Source: CAYSWV01 sp964434865
GTDB taxonomy: Bacteria > Cyanobacteriota > Cyanobacteriia > Thermostichales > Thermostichaceae
DNA: 64,000 bases
Assembly: GCA_964434865.1 (NCBI GenBank)
Contig: CAYSWV010000007.1
Location: forward strand, 1 to 64,000
Direction of reading: 5' to 3'
Position numbers and translations under genes: made by a program. The notes below the pieces were generated by a model. The model worked only from the letters and a program-made list of their open reading frames with translations. It was not told the origin of the DNA and searched no databases. Shown piece after piece: positions 26,622 to 35,812 of this stretch; the stretch's first letter is position 1, and each line of letters begins with the position of its first letter.

Positions 26622-27330
26622 AGAATAGGCCTTGTTCCTTCAAAACTCCCTGAATGGCACTCAGAGTAATGGGCTTGGTAATATAACTAGCAGCCCCTAC
26701 CAATTTAGCCCGAGCTCGATCAATAGTTGAGTCTGTACTCGTTACAATCACAACAGGCGTTTCTTTAAATTGGGCTACTCGCTTAATCTGAGCACAGAGT
26801 TCATAGCCATTGGTAATAGGCATCACCAGATCTAAAAAAATTAAATTAGGTTTACGTTCGATCAAGGTTGGCAAAGCTAAAACTGGATTTGAAATCTGAA
26901 AATAGTTGCAAGAACAAGCCTTTAACACTTGCTCCATCTGTTTGCCATCCAGGAGACTATCCTCAATATGAGCCACTAATGGCTTCAACTGACGCTGAGT
27001 CAGGGGACCTGTTTGTGATCGTGAAGATCTGGATTCATAACGCTGATCTAAGGGTCCTAGAGAGTTGAGTTTACCGGTATCAGGATTCCGGGTTTTCAAG
27101 AGTTGCTCGTAGGTCACTTTGATCCAAACCTCAGGGAGTGGCTGCTTTAAAATTAAGCTGGATACCTTTTGAGCACCGTTTTGCCGATATAGGATCATGG
27201 CTTCTTGGAGATTTTGGCATTTTTTTTGAAGGATATAACTACCCCCCTGATGTTGCAGAACCCTCATTAAGCCTGACTTCGTGGGAAGCGATACAAATCT
27301 TTGAGCATCTTTAGGATCAAGGATTACCAC
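26611..27330 (-). CDS. Response regulator with C-terminal receiver and PatA-type N-terminal region
   Basis: 239 residues from a GTG at 27330. Residues ~1-80 form an alpha/beta region of the kind placed before receivers in cyanobacterial PatA-like proteins (a short domain with LILKQPLPEVWIKVTYEQLL). The receiver covers ~112-235: acidic pocket HIEDS, phosphoacceptor Asp in LIFLDLVMPITNGYEL, and Lys in SYITKPI. There is no DNA-binding domain. The downstream gene of unknown function overlaps by 11 bp. A cognate kinase is not adjacent. Confidence 0.8.
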   Translation of the reverse strand: MVILDPKDAQRFVSLPTKSGLMRVLQHQGGSYILQKKCQNLQEAMILYRQNGAQKVSSLILKQPLPEVWIKVTYEQLLKTRNPDTGKLNSLGPLDQRYESRSSRSQTGPLTQRQLKPLVAHIEDSLLDGKQMEQVLKACSCNYFQISNPVLALPTLIERKPNLIFLDLVMPITNGYELCAQIKRVAQFKETPVVIVTSTDSTIDRARAKLVGAASYITKPITLSAIQGVLKEQGLFYDS

Positions 27331-27759
27331 TATACCTACCCCCTATACCGAAGGAAATCGTTTCAAGCGTTATCAAATCTGAGAGAGATTACCTATCTTG
27401 ACTGGTGTGTCTTTAAGCTTTACCTGGACAGTCCACATTAGTGATTAATACTGTTGCTAGATAGGCTGCTGTGGTCATTAGCAGAAAACAGCAATTAACA
27501 TGACCTTATTAACCCTACATTTACAGAGTGATATTTATAGTAGGATACTTAGCTTAAATGCACAGTAGCAAAACTACCTAAATCTTCACAACAGATCAGA
27601 TATTGGTTTATTCACTCGACATCCTGGTGAAATGACTTAAAAAACAAGATGGTATCCAATATTTTTACACTGCTCAGCCGATTCAATCAGTCAACCCATC
27701 TATGGCTTGAACTTAGCCGACATCTCGGAGTTGATGGTTGGATCCAGATTGTGCTCTAG
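27331..27759. other. 429-bp AT-rich spacer, no gene seen
   Basis: Lies upstream of the receiver gene and downstream of the binding-protein gene, both on the minus strand. All frames are closed by stops within short distance. It should hold the receiver gene promoter, but I see no convincing promoter, repeat or RNA motif. Confidence 0.5.
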
Positions 27760-28551
27760 CTAAGGGAGGTGCCAGACTTGAGCTTGTTGTTGTAGCCAAC
27801 CTGACTGCCTCAGTTGTTCAACTAGTTGAGCGACACGACGTGTTAATTCAGCTGATTCTTGATCTTTTGAGGTGACAATCGCTAAACCCACACGTGAAAA
27901 AGTAGGTGATAGTAATTGATAGTCAGGATGTGCTTGAATCCAACCTGCCAGAATAGTTTGATCTGCAGCTAAGCCGTCTACAGCTTCGGACTGAAGTAGA
28001 TCCACACCCGCTTGATAGGAGGATACAGGAACTAACTTTGTAGAAGGAATTGAAGTTTTTAGAGAGGGAATAGCACTAGAGCTTTCCAGTACAGCAACCG
28101 ATTGATGTCTTAAATCAGACCAGGATTCAAGGCCAAGGGTTTTACTAACGGCAATAGCTGTACCATCAAAGTAATAGGGAGGGCTAAAGGCTACCTGCCG
28201 CCTTCGCTCGGGAGTAATGCCCACCTGTGCAATGACTAAGTCAACCCGATCCTCAATCACAGCTGTCAACCGCTCAGCATTAGCTAAGGGAACTAGCTCG
28301 ATTGCTGCCGTTGAACCTAGTAACTGTTGCCCCAACTCATAGGCTAGATCAATTTCAAAGCCTTCTAACTGATCCTGCTCGTTGCGCAACCCTAAGAGGG
28401 GGACTGAGTCTTTAACTCCAATGCGCATTTGGCCTGAAGCTTGAATTTCTGTAAAGGATCTAGCTGTTGCCACCGAGACCGTAGCACTCATCAAGCCACT
28501 TACCAGTAGACTAGCTATCAGTAGTCGTCCAAGTACGTTTTGTGAATGCAT
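27760..28551 (-). CDS. Periplasmic amino-acid-binding protein, family 3
   Basis: 263 residues. A signal peptide spans ~1-31 with an ATA-type cleavage region (hydrophobic LLIASLLVSGLMSATVSVATA). The mature part has the family-3 solute-binding pattern: IRIGVKD-like opening, LEGFEIDLAYELG, DLVIAQVGITPERRRQVAFSPPYY, a hinge, and QAGVDLLQSEAVDGLAADQ in the second lobe. It delivers an amino acid to an ABC importer, or may feed a sensor; no permease or ATPase gene is nearby, so it is an orphan here. Confidence 0.88.
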   Translation of the reverse strand: MHSQNVLGRLLIASLLVSGLMSATVSVATARSFTEIQASGQMRIGVKDSVPLLGLRNEQDQLEGFEIDLAYELGQQLLGSTAAIELVPLANAERLTAVIEDRVDLVIAQVGITPERRRQVAFSPPYYFDGTAIAVSKTLGLESWSDLRHQSVAVLESSSAIPSLKTSIPSTKLVPVSSYQAGVDLLQSEAVDGLAADQTILAGWIQAHPDYQLLSPTFSRVGLAIVTSKDQESAELTRRVAQLVEQLRQSGWLQQQAQVWHLP

Positions 28552-28630
28552 TGCCGTTAGCAGCTCAGGTTAAAGTGGCTGGTTTGAAATGATAAATGAC
28601 CGGATTTCAATGAAGGCTGGGGTTGTTGAC

Positions 28631-28990
28631 TCAATTAGACGATTTTGTTTGCACCGTCTTGACAACTTGAGAAAAGCCGTCAGGATCCATCATAGCGATT
28701 TGGGCCAGCATTTTGCGGTTGAGCTTCACATCAGCCTTGTTGAGTTTATCAATGAACTGGCTATAGCTAATTCCGTTAAGTCTAGCAGCTGCATTGATGC
28801 GAACAATCCACAACCGACGGAAGTCACGTTTCCGTTTGCGCCGATCCCGGTAAGCATGCCGTAGGGCTTTCATCACCCTCTGATTGGCTGTCCGGAATAG
28901 CTTAGAGGCACCCGCCCGAAACCCTTTGGCTAGTTTGAAGATCTTTTTGCGGCGCTTATGAGCAACATTGCCCCGTTTTACTCGTGTCAT
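28631..28990 (-). CDS. rplT: 50S ribosomal protein L20
   Basis: 119 residues, normal length. MTRVKRGNVAHKRRKK opening and the very basic RDRRKRKRDFRRLWIVRINAA core are diagnostic. L20 binds 23S rRNA early in 50S assembly. It follows rpmI by 58 bp on the same strand, the usual pair; infC, which often precedes them, is not here. Confidence 0.98.
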   Translation of the reverse strand: MTRVKRGNVAHKRRKKIFKLAKGFRAGASKLFRTANQRVMKALRHAYRDRRKRKRDFRRLWIVRINAAARLNGISYSQFIDKLNKADVKLNRKMLAQIAMMDPDGFSQVVKTVQTKSSN

Positions 28991-29048
28991 TTTACCGTCT
29001 CAGTTGGGTTAACTACATCTAATACCTGTCTAGCGACTAAATGTCGGT

Positions 29049-29249
29049 CTAGCGACTATAAGGCAATTGCAACCTTACGTTTTCAGCATCGCGCTCATCA
29101 ACTAGTGCCATACCCGCTAACTTGCGCTTTAATTTGGTTCGCTTGTGCTCTAGCAAGTGATTATGGCCTGCTTTACGACGCTTGATCTTGCCGCTGCCTG
29201 TAAACTGATAACGCTTTGCTGCAGCTTTACGAGTTTTGAGTTTAGGCAT
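29049..29249 (-). CDS. rpmI: 50S ribosomal protein L35
   Basis: 66 residues from the ATG at 29249 (MPKLKTRKAAAKRY), the universal start of the family. An upstream in-frame ATG would add 19 residues (MHYLYSLDYSN...) that do not belong to L35. First gene of the rpmI-rplT pair. Confidence 0.97.
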   Translation of the reverse strand: MPKLKTRKAAAKRYQFTGSGKIKRRKAGHNHLLEHKRTKLKRKLAGMALVDERDAENVRLQLPYSR

Positions 29250-29315
29250 AAGAATTACAAATAGCCACGATTTATTACTGTAATCCAAAGAGTAGAGATA
29301 GTGCAAGTATTGCTT

Positions 29316-30113
29316 TTATGGATCTGATTCTGGAACAGGGGTAAAGATGTAACCCTCTGTCATCGTGCCAAATGTTTGACAACGTGCGGCCCCCCACCGA
29401 AATCCAAATAAGGCAATGTAGGCACACATGAGAGCATCCACTTGATCTTCATAAGCTTTGAGAGACTTGCCCCGTAAGCTCGAAACATCTTGCAGCAGCA
29501 AATGGTCGTGGCCTTGCAAGGACGGATCGGCTTGTTGCAGTGACCTCAAATGTGATTGATACTGATCCCAGCTGTCCAGACGTTCTTGCCAACTGCGCTT
29601 GGGTTTGGCTTTATACTTCAGAATCCGATTTAACTTGAAGATCGACACTATCGCTGTATGGGGGAAAACTTCTATCACCTGCTTGATCAAACGACCTTGT
29701 TCGATCTCAGGAGCATGCACAATGCCTCGCCGCTTCAATGCTGCAACAAGAGCTTCACCGCGCACAACCCCGTCATAGGCTAGCAACTTACGGTTAGCTG
29801 GATGAGATCCTGCATGATAGGGTCTAAATCGTTGAGTGATCTCAGCTTCTGCAAGCCGTCGGCCAGTTTCATTGGGAACCCATAGGGGTGCATCTACGGC
29901 GATTAAGGCAGCAGTAACCGTTGAAATCTGTTGATCGATATAGGCCAAAATCTCGTCATTAGTTTGTAAGGTTCTGACATCAGCCAAGTGGCCTTCAAGT
30001 TGCTCTAGCGGCTCACTATTGCATTGTAAGACTGCAACACCAGAGGGATTTCGAGGAGACCAGGCGAGGTCAATACCAATACAGATCAGGCTTGTTCTAG
30101 TTTTTCGTTCCAC
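29316..30113 (-). CDS. DUF429 family protein
   Basis: 265 residues. Starts MERKTRTSLICIGIDLAWSPRNPSGVAVL; the GIDLAW motif with an early acidic residue, DAPLWVPNETGRR and DQVDALMCAYIAL near the end fit DUF429, a predicted RNase H-like nuclease fold. Activity is not established to my knowledge. Its start codon lies 28 bp inside the 3' end of the DUF362 gene, so the two are co-transcribed. Confidence 0.8.
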   Translation of the reverse strand: MERKTRTSLICIGIDLAWSPRNPSGVAVLQCNSEPLEQLEGHLADVRTLQTNDEILAYIDQQISTVTAALIAVDAPLWVPNETGRRLAEAEITQRFRPYHAGSHPANRKLLAYDGVVRGEALVAALKRRGIVHAPEIEQGRLIKQVIEVFPHTAIVSIFKLNRILKYKAKPKRSWQERLDSWDQYQSHLRSLQQADPSLQGHDHLLLQDVSSLRGKSLKAYEDQVDALMCAYIALFGFRWGAARCQTFGTMTEGYIFTPVPESDP

Positions 30114-31072
30114 AAAGTTAGCAAGTGTTTGGCGGTAGATCGGATTAAGCGAGGGGCTCCAAAATCAATGGGTATCATTTGGCTAGGCAACTGCCAATCA
30201 CTCAACACAAATGCAGTCCAGTCGGCTCCTAGGCAATCAATATCATCGAGATCTGGCATGACCCCCAAGGCTTGGGCAGCTCGATACACAGGCACTGTCA
30301 TGGGTTCAACGTCTAGGATTGCCATTAACACCCGCTCAACTGCAAATACATTGGTCCCAGCAGCTAATAACCCTAAGTCTCTGGGTTGACCATTACTGGG
30401 CCCCTGACCTTCATGCCCTATGATCCCATCAACAATCGTCAGTTGAGGGTTGATAGCTTGAGCGGTCTCCACTAACATCTTGCCAAAGCGCAAAGCATCT
30501 TTGCCTGCTTCCATATGCCACCAAGCTTTGACTTTACCAGGGACACACCCGAACAGATTTTTGACCCCCAAGGTGACTCGAAGCTGAGCATGAGACTTCA
30601 CCTTAGGCAGATTAATCACAACATCAGCTTGTAAGGCTTCTCGACTGAGACGAAGGTGATCAAATGTTTGCCCCTGCGTTTCAACTTGACAACCATGAAA
30701 TTCAACAATAGGTACATTCAAGGCCTGACAGATAGGCAAGAGACCATTTCTAGCTGCAACACCTTGAGCACTACCAAAGGCTGGACTATCCCCAACAAAG
30801 GGATCCCCGCCCGCGGCTTGAACGGCTTCAGCTACTACTTGAACGATTTCAGGTCGAGTGGTGCATTCATTGTGAGGGCGAGACCCCGTTAATAGATTAG
30901 GTTTGAGGAGAACTCGAGGCCGCCGACCTAATGAAGGCATAAAAGCAGATAGGCCACCCCACGGAGCTAACAGATCAGCTAACTGCTGGCGTAATAAGTC
31001 TAAAGCGTAGGTCTTGACGGGTCTCAAACTGACTGTATGGGGTGTGATTGGCATACCTACTCGCAAACACAT
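30086..31072 (-). CDS. DUF362 family protein
   Basis: 328 residues from 31072 (an ATG at 31054, MPITPHTVSLRPV, is equally good). DUF362 features: PRVLLKPNLL, a central NLPKVKSHAQLRVTLGVKNLFGCVPG block and the HMEAGKDALRFG stretch. DUF362 proteins often carry ferredoxin clusters; here no CxxCxxC motif is seen, so this is the cluster-free form. Function is unknown; overlap with DUF429 suggests joint action. Confidence 0.83.
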   Translation of the reverse strand: MCLRVGMPITPHTVSLRPVKTYALDLLRQQLADLLAPWGGLSAFMPSLGRRPRVLLKPNLLTGSRPHNECTTRPEIVQVVAEAVQAAGGDPFVGDSPAFGSAQGVAARNGLLPICQALNVPIVEFHGCQVETQGQTFDHLRLSREALQADVVINLPKVKSHAQLRVTLGVKNLFGCVPGKVKAWWHMEAGKDALRFGKMLVETAQAINPQLTIVDGIIGHEGQGPSNGQPRDLGLLAAGTNVFAVERVLMAILDVEPMTVPVYRAAQALGVMPDLDDIDCLGADWTAFVLSDWQLPSQMIPIDFGAPRLIRSTAKHLLTLWNEKLEQA

Positions 31073-31121
31073 GATTCTATTGTGTAGATAGGAGTCAGTT
31101 TTGCCAAGGGCTGAGACGGTT

Positions 31122-31187
31122 TAGATCTTGGACGGTTAGCTTTCAGGCCTAAGTTAGATCTTAGATTGTTAGCTTTTAGACTTGAGA
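31122..31187. repeat. Two diverged tandem copies of a ~33-bp word
   Basis: Copy 1 at 31122-31154 and copy 2 at 31155-31187 share TAGATCTT, GTTAGCTTT and the spacing between them, with about a dozen mismatches. Copy 2 runs into the stop codon region of the adjacent universal stress protein gene. Confidence 0.55.
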
Positions 31188-31745
31188 TTGTAAAGCGGCT
31201 TCTAAAGATTCTGACAATTGGGGTTGGCTCAATTGAGATCCCTCCCGGACCACCAAGACTGAGCATGGAGCATGTTGCAGAACGTAGTGACTCACCCCTG
31301 TTTGCAACCATTGTTCAATCCGATTATGGCGTCTCCGACCAATGACAACTAGCTGAATACTAAGGTCTTTAGCCGTTTGGCAAATCGTGCGATTGGGAGA
31401 TCCTAGTTTTTGATAAACCTGAGTCGTGATGCCCTGACCTGTGGCTTCGGCGGCCATTGTCTGCAGGCGATCTTGACAACGTTGGACATAGACCTCCCAA
31501 GCCCGTTGGTATTGCCGACATAGATCATCACGGACACCGGGGGTATAACCCATAGAATTGACGCCAGGGATGGGACATTCCATAGCAGCCATCGTTTTCA
31601 CATCAGGGCAGCCCTCCTCATCAGGTGATAAGACATGAACTAAATTGAGCTGGGCTCGAGTGTAGCTCGCCAATGTGAGTGCAGACTCAAAGACTTCCCG
31701 ACCTAAGTTGGAATTGTCAATAGCTGCCATAATCCGATAGACCAT
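31176..31745 (-). CDS. Universal stress protein (UspA family), degenerate ATP loop
   Basis: 189 residues, single Usp domain: RIMAAIDNSNLGREVFESAL at the start and HYVLQHAPCSVLVV at the end. The ATP-binding G-2x-G-9x-G(S/T) loop is altered: GRRRHNRIEQWLQTGVSHY lacks the second Gly, so it may be of the non-ATP-binding type. It lies 75 bp downstream of a paralogue with an intact loop, and both contain the long insert after strand 2 with a DEDG/DEEG motif, so they arose by duplication. Confidence 0.9.
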   Translation of the reverse strand: MVYRIMAAIDNSNLGREVFESALTLASYTRAQLNLVHVLSPDEEGCPDVKTMAAMECPIPGVNSMGYTPGVRDDLCRQYQRAWEVYVQRCQDRLQTMAAEATGQGITTQVYQKLGSPNRTICQTAKDLSIQLVVIGRRRHNRIEQWLQTGVSHYVLQHAPCSVLVVREGSQLSQPQLSESLEAALQSQV

Positions 31746-31775
31746 AATTCCCTCTAGTGTTTAGATAACCCATGT

Positions 31776-31820
31776 AAGCAACTGATTAATAAGCAACTGA
31801 TTGATGAGCAATTGATTAGC
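31776..31820. repeat. Three tandem copies of a 15-bp word between the two Usp genes
   Basis: AAGCAACTGATTAAT (31776-31790), AAGCAACTGATTGAT (31791-31805) and GAGCAATTGATTAGC (31806-31820). The array directly abuts the stop codon of the upstream Usp gene and makes up most of the 75-bp spacer. Confidence 0.8.
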
Positions 31821-32378
31821 TTACTGAACTTGTGCTAAGGACTCAATTGGTAACTCAGATTGAACGGTTGTTTCTCGATCTTCAGACACCATATCCGTAT
31901 CACGATGCACAATCAGGACTGAACAAGGAGCATGGTGTAACACATAGTTGCTCACACTACCGGCAAAGATACCCGATAATCCACTTAGACCTCGGCGTCC
32001 CACAACGATCAGCTCAGCACCCCAACTATCTGCAACTGCACAGATTGTCGAGCCAGGTTTGCCATAATTTTGGCTGATTTCAATATTCACACCTTCTAAT
32101 TGAGCCTGCTCGGTTAAGTGTTGAAGATAGCTCAATCCTTGCTTTTCAAATTCAGTCCACTGGTTATGATAAGACTCCAAAAAAACATCAGTGACGGCAG
32201 GATGATAAGCTAAACTCACAAAGTCAACAAGCTCAGGACTGCCATCTTCATCAGGGGTCAGAACATGCATTACCATCAAATCTGCTTGAGTTAGCTTGGC
32301 CAATGATAAAGCAACGTTGAAAACCTGCTCACCCATTTGAGAAAGGTCAATAGCAACTAATAGCTTTTTAAACATCAT
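31821..32378 (-). CDS. Universal stress protein (UspA family), intact ATP loop
   Basis: 185 residues. FKKLLVAIDLSQMGEQVFNVAL opens the fold; the ATP-binding loop VVGRRGLSGLSGIFAGSVSNYV is complete (G-2x-G-9x-G-S), so it should bind ATP. First gene of a tandem Usp pair. An AGGAGATC ribosome-binding site precedes the ATG. Confidence 0.92.
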   Translation of the reverse strand: MMFKKLLVAIDLSQMGEQVFNVALSLAKLTQADLMVMHVLTPDEDGSPELVDFVSLAYHPAVTDVFLESYHNQWTEFEKQGLSYLQHLTEQAQLEGVNIEISQNYGKPGSTICAVADSWGAELIVVGRRGLSGLSGIFAGSVSNYVLHHAPCSVLIVHRDTDMVSEDRETTVQSELPIESLAQVQ

Positions 32379-32768
32379 GATCTCCTGATATGATCAAAAA
32401 CAGGGATCTAACCAAAACTTGAACAATTTGTGCTTGCCCATCGATCTCTACTCAACTTGACGCGTATCGGTGAATACATCGGTGAATGAGATGTGTTTAT
32501 TAGGTCCATGGTTTTAGCGATTCTCTCTAGTTCAGCTTGATACATCTCTCCTCTAGTTTTGAGAAGACGAGGGGCTAATTTAAGCCTATAGTGTAAGCTC
32601 ACAGGATGACCGCTCAACTCAAATCACCCAGGCTATCACCTAACAGGTAGAGATAGTAGAGGTTATTCCTTAACCAATTAGAGCTTAACTCTATCTTATT
32701 GAAATCACTAGAATGTTGTTACAGCCTGTAATGAATTAATGACGATTGTCAAGCACTCTATCCCCTGA
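32379..32768. other. 390-bp spacer, no convincing gene
   Basis: Between the Usp gene and the histidine kinase gene, both on the minus strand. It holds a 12-bp tandem duplication (ATCGGTGAATAC at 32465-32476, then ATCGGTGAATGA at 32477-32488) and a small GGTTA/TAACC hairpin at 32661-32675. A 69-codon minus-strand frame at 32408-32617 lacks protein-like character. Confidence 0.5.
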
Positions 32769-35132
32769 TTATTCTACTTGTAGTGGTAACGTGAACCAGA
32801 AGCAAGCCCCCCTGCCTGGTGCACTTTTGACTCCAATTTGTCCTCCATGAGCAGAAATGATCTGACGTGATAAAAATAAGCCGAGTCCTAGCCCAGGTGT
32901 GTAGGGTCTAAGTAAGGCTTGCTTGTGTAACTCAAAGATGTGCTCACATTGCTCAGAATTTAGACCGATACCATTATCTTTCACTTCACAGTGCACCTGT
33001 TTGTGTAATAGGGTTGCCGTGAGGGTCAGGGTGATCTCTGTTGAGTTGTGCTTTAATGCATTGGTAATTAAATTGTTATACACACATTTAACTTGTAGAG
33101 GATCCAAAGCCAGCTTGGGTAAATCAGATGGAATTTCATTACAAATAATCGGTTGATATCGTTGTAGCAGTGTATCAAGATCTTTAAGCGTATCTTCAAT
33201 GAGTGATCTTAAATGCGTGGGCTCAGGCTTAACAGTAATAGTTTTCGCTTCACTATAAGCTTCAATTAAGGCATTGGCCATATTGAGTTGACGTTCATGA
33301 CCTTGAATCATGCGCTCCAGCATTGTGCGTGGCAGGGTGATCTGAGAGCCTGTCTGGTTGAGTAAGTTTTTCAAAACCATTAAGGTCCCCATCACAGGTG
33401 TGCGCAACTCATGAGAAAACGCTTTGAGAAAAGCATCCTTAACCTGGTTTAAATCTGTTAACTCTTCCATTTTTTGCTGGAGTTGAGCGGTGCGTTCTTC
33501 AACTTGAGACTCCAGGGTCGCATTCAGATTTTGGACCTGTCGATAGAGGGTTGCTTGTTGGATGGCAATACCCACCTGAGTAGCTAATTGTTCCAATAAC
33601 TGAATCTCGAAATCCTGCCAACGTCGTGGACCTGTGCACTGACTGACTAACAAAAGACCACAAAAGCGATCACCCAGATAAATCGGAACCGTGATACTGG
33701 CTCGCAGATCCTGACAACAGAGATCTAAGGACCAATAAGAGGGTAAAGGCTTGGAGTTACAGTGCCAATCTTCAATGACCCAGACGGGATGCTCAGCAAA
33801 AATAGGACGAAACCGCTCTAACTGTTCAGGTGACAGAATCGATAACGACTTCACTTTATCAAACCAAGGGGGTGAAACTGAATCGGCTGCCACCCAGGCC
33901 TGAGTATCGGGATCACAGAGGCAAATTTGAGCTAGATCAGCTTGCAGTACATGTCTAACTTCAATGACGGTGGTATTTAAAATTTGACTTAAATCTAGTG
34001 ATTGATGAATCCTCAAGGCAACTTGTCCCAGGAGTCGATCTCGTTGGGCGGCTGCCCGTAGTTGAATTTCAGCTCGCTTACGATCGGTAATATCATGGAC
34101 CATTGATAGCAAACAAGGCACACCATCAAGTTGTACAGTTTCAGCTGAGAAGGTACCAATAACACTAGCCCCATTCTTGCGATAAAACTGAAATTCAATT
34201 TCACGGATAGATCCATGGTCCTGAAGCTGTTGGACTGCCCAGTCTCGCTGCCGACTATCAGCCCATAGGTTAAGCTCAGTAGTGGTCCGACCAATGACTT
34301 CATCTCGGTGATAGCCACTGATCTGTTCAAAACTTCGATTGACGTCCAGAATCCGACCATCTGCTAAGGTACTAAGGCAAACGGCTCCTGGATTGGCTCG
34401 AAAGGCCTTGGCAAATTTAGTTTCGGAGGCCTGAAGTTGCTCTTGAGTCCGCTTGCGTTCATGAGCTTCTAGAGCCATGGCGACCCAATCTGCCATCGAA
34501 CCAGCAAAATTTTGTTCTTCAAGAGTCCAGTGACGGGCTGATCCAATATGCTCTAACCCCAAAACACCTCGGATCTGCCCACCCAGCCAAATAATGGCTA
34601 GCAACCTACTGGTCACAGAATGCTGGCCAAAATAGCCATGACAGAGGCCATGCTCCCATTGAGCACAAAAAGGTTGATCTAGTACTAAAGTTCGCGCTGA
34701 TCCCAGTGATTCGAAGAGTTGAGGACAATCGGTTGCCGTCAATCTCAGACCTGACTGGTGCCAATCCTGACTCAGGAGGTAGAGATCCTGACAATGCAGT
34801 TGAGTTTGATCGCAGGAGTACAACCAGAGGCTCACGCGTTCGACATGCAGTGTCTTAGCGGTCTGCTTGACTAAGTAGGGAAAAGCCAAGGCTAAATCGC
34901 CGCTATTGACAGCCTCTGATTTGGCCAGGTCTGCTAACACCTGCATCTGCTGACGAAGGTAACCCTCTCGCTGAGCTAATCGGGTTTCATCCTGCTCAAC
35001 TTGCATCGACATCAGAATCTGTTGCATCCGCAGAAAAGCAGCATCGTCAGTACAGCAGTCTCGCAACGCATTTAGATAGTGATTCTCGATAGTTAGCTCT
35101 GCCGCTAGAGGATCTTGCACATGCATTATCAC
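32769..35132 (-). CDS. Soluble sensor histidine kinase, GAF-PAS-GAF-HisKA-HATPase
   Basis: 787 residues, no membrane helix. GAF 1 at ~70-225, PAS at ~236-352 (ending in the HDITDRKRAE motif), GAF 2 at ~378-528, a coiled linker, HisKA with phosphorylatable His574 in FSHELRTPV, and HATPase at ~675-785 with N-box NLITNALKHNS, G1 DNGIGL and G2 GLGLGLFLS. GAF 1 lacks a clear bilin Cys in the usual phytochrome DxCH context; GAF 2 has several Cys (LCCQDL) but I cannot call a chromophore. No receiver is fused or adjacent; the partner is elsewhere. Confidence 0.93.
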   Translation of the reverse strand: MIMHVQDPLAAELTIENHYLNALRDCCTDDAAFLRMQQILMSMQVEQDETRLAQREGYLRQQMQVLADLAKSEAVNSGDLALAFPYLVKQTAKTLHVERVSLWLYSCDQTQLHCQDLYLLSQDWHQSGLRLTATDCPQLFESLGSARTLVLDQPFCAQWEHGLCHGYFGQHSVTSRLLAIIWLGGQIRGVLGLEHIGSARHWTLEEQNFAGSMADWVAMALEAHERKRTQEQLQASETKFAKAFRANPGAVCLSTLADGRILDVNRSFEQISGYHRDEVIGRTTTELNLWADSRQRDWAVQQLQDHGSIREIEFQFYRKNGASVIGTFSAETVQLDGVPCLLSMVHDITDRKRAEIQLRAAAQRDRLLGQVALRIHQSLDLSQILNTTVIEVRHVLQADLAQICLCDPDTQAWVAADSVSPPWFDKVKSLSILSPEQLERFRPIFAEHPVWVIEDWHCNSKPLPSYWSLDLCCQDLRASITVPIYLGDRFCGLLLVSQCTGPRRWQDFEIQLLEQLATQVGIAIQQATLYRQVQNLNATLESQVEERTAQLQQKMEELTDLNQVKDAFLKAFSHELRTPVMGTLMVLKNLLNQTGSQITLPRTMLERMIQGHERQLNMANALIEAYSEAKTITVKPEPTHLRSLIEDTLKDLDTLLQRYQPIICNEIPSDLPKLALDPLQVKCVYNNLITNALKHNSTEITLTLTATLLHKQVHCEVKDNGIGLNSEQCEHIFELHKQALLRPYTPGLGLGLFLSRQIISAHGGQIGVKSAPGRGACFWFTLPLQVE

Positions 35133-35230
35133 CGCCTGTGACTATCAGGATTGATCTCGACAAATTGACTTGTAACACGACAGCCTGGAGTCTTAACCTC
35201 CCCAGACAGGGTGATTTTACCTATTAGCAA

Positions 35231-35812
35231 CTAGGCTGATTGCAGGGCTGGCCATCTTAAAACATGCTCCTGATAAAGCGTTCGTCCGGCTTGCACCTTT
35301 TCTGGCGATAGCCCTACCAATTTTGCCAAGATCAAATCCGGTAAGTCGGCAACGGTAGCTGGAGAAAAGAGCTGATGTAAATCGGCCAGGAGACGATAAG
35401 TCCGATACTCAGCTTGATAGGCTTCAGTGATGCTCTGGTGCCAGTTAATTCCTTGAATGCGGCGCCGGCGTGACCATTGTCGTTCTAGATAGCTTTTAGC
35501 TCTGACCAAATAGATAGTACCGATCGGGATCACCTGTTGACACTTTTGATCAACTGACATCCCCACCGCACTACCAAATAAGACCAGCTCAGCGGCAGGC
35601 CCATAATCTAGAATGAGACCATGCTCACCGATACCCTTCACCATCCAGGGATCTCCTGTGGCTAATTGAGATAAAAGATAACTGGGATCAGGTTGGGGAT
35701 GGGCCAGGCTAAGCCGAAACTGACTTAAATCTGGCTCGGGTAGCGCAGAATAGCTAAAGCTCTTGATGAGTATGGGCGTGCTGTTTGATATTGTCGGCAT
35801 CACTAACCTCAA
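35231..35812 (-). CDS. Unknown protein, overlaps upstream gene
   Basis: 193 residues (ATG at 35800 would give 189). No recognised domain. The first half is beta-rich with ILDYGPAAELVLFG; the second half is helical with a basic RQWSRRRRIQGI patch and a C-terminal ILAKLVGLSPEKVQAGRTLYQEHVLRW helix pair. Its start lies 47-59 bp inside the 3' end of the preceding gene in another frame, which is a long overlap and suggests coupled expression. Confidence 0.6.
   Translation of the reverse strand: MRLVMPTISNSTPILIKSFSYSALPEPDLSQFRLSLAHPQPDPSYLLSQLATGDPWMVKGIGEHGLILDYGPAAELVLFGSAVGMSVDQKCQQVIPIGTIYLVRAKSYLERQWSRRRRIQGINWHQSITEAYQAEYRTYRLLADLHQLFSPATVADLPDLILAKLVGLSPEKVQAGRTLYQEHVLRWPALQSA

Noticed and set aside
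32408..32617. 69-codon minus-strand gene
   Set aside because: No recognisable domain; composition suggests a chance open frame.
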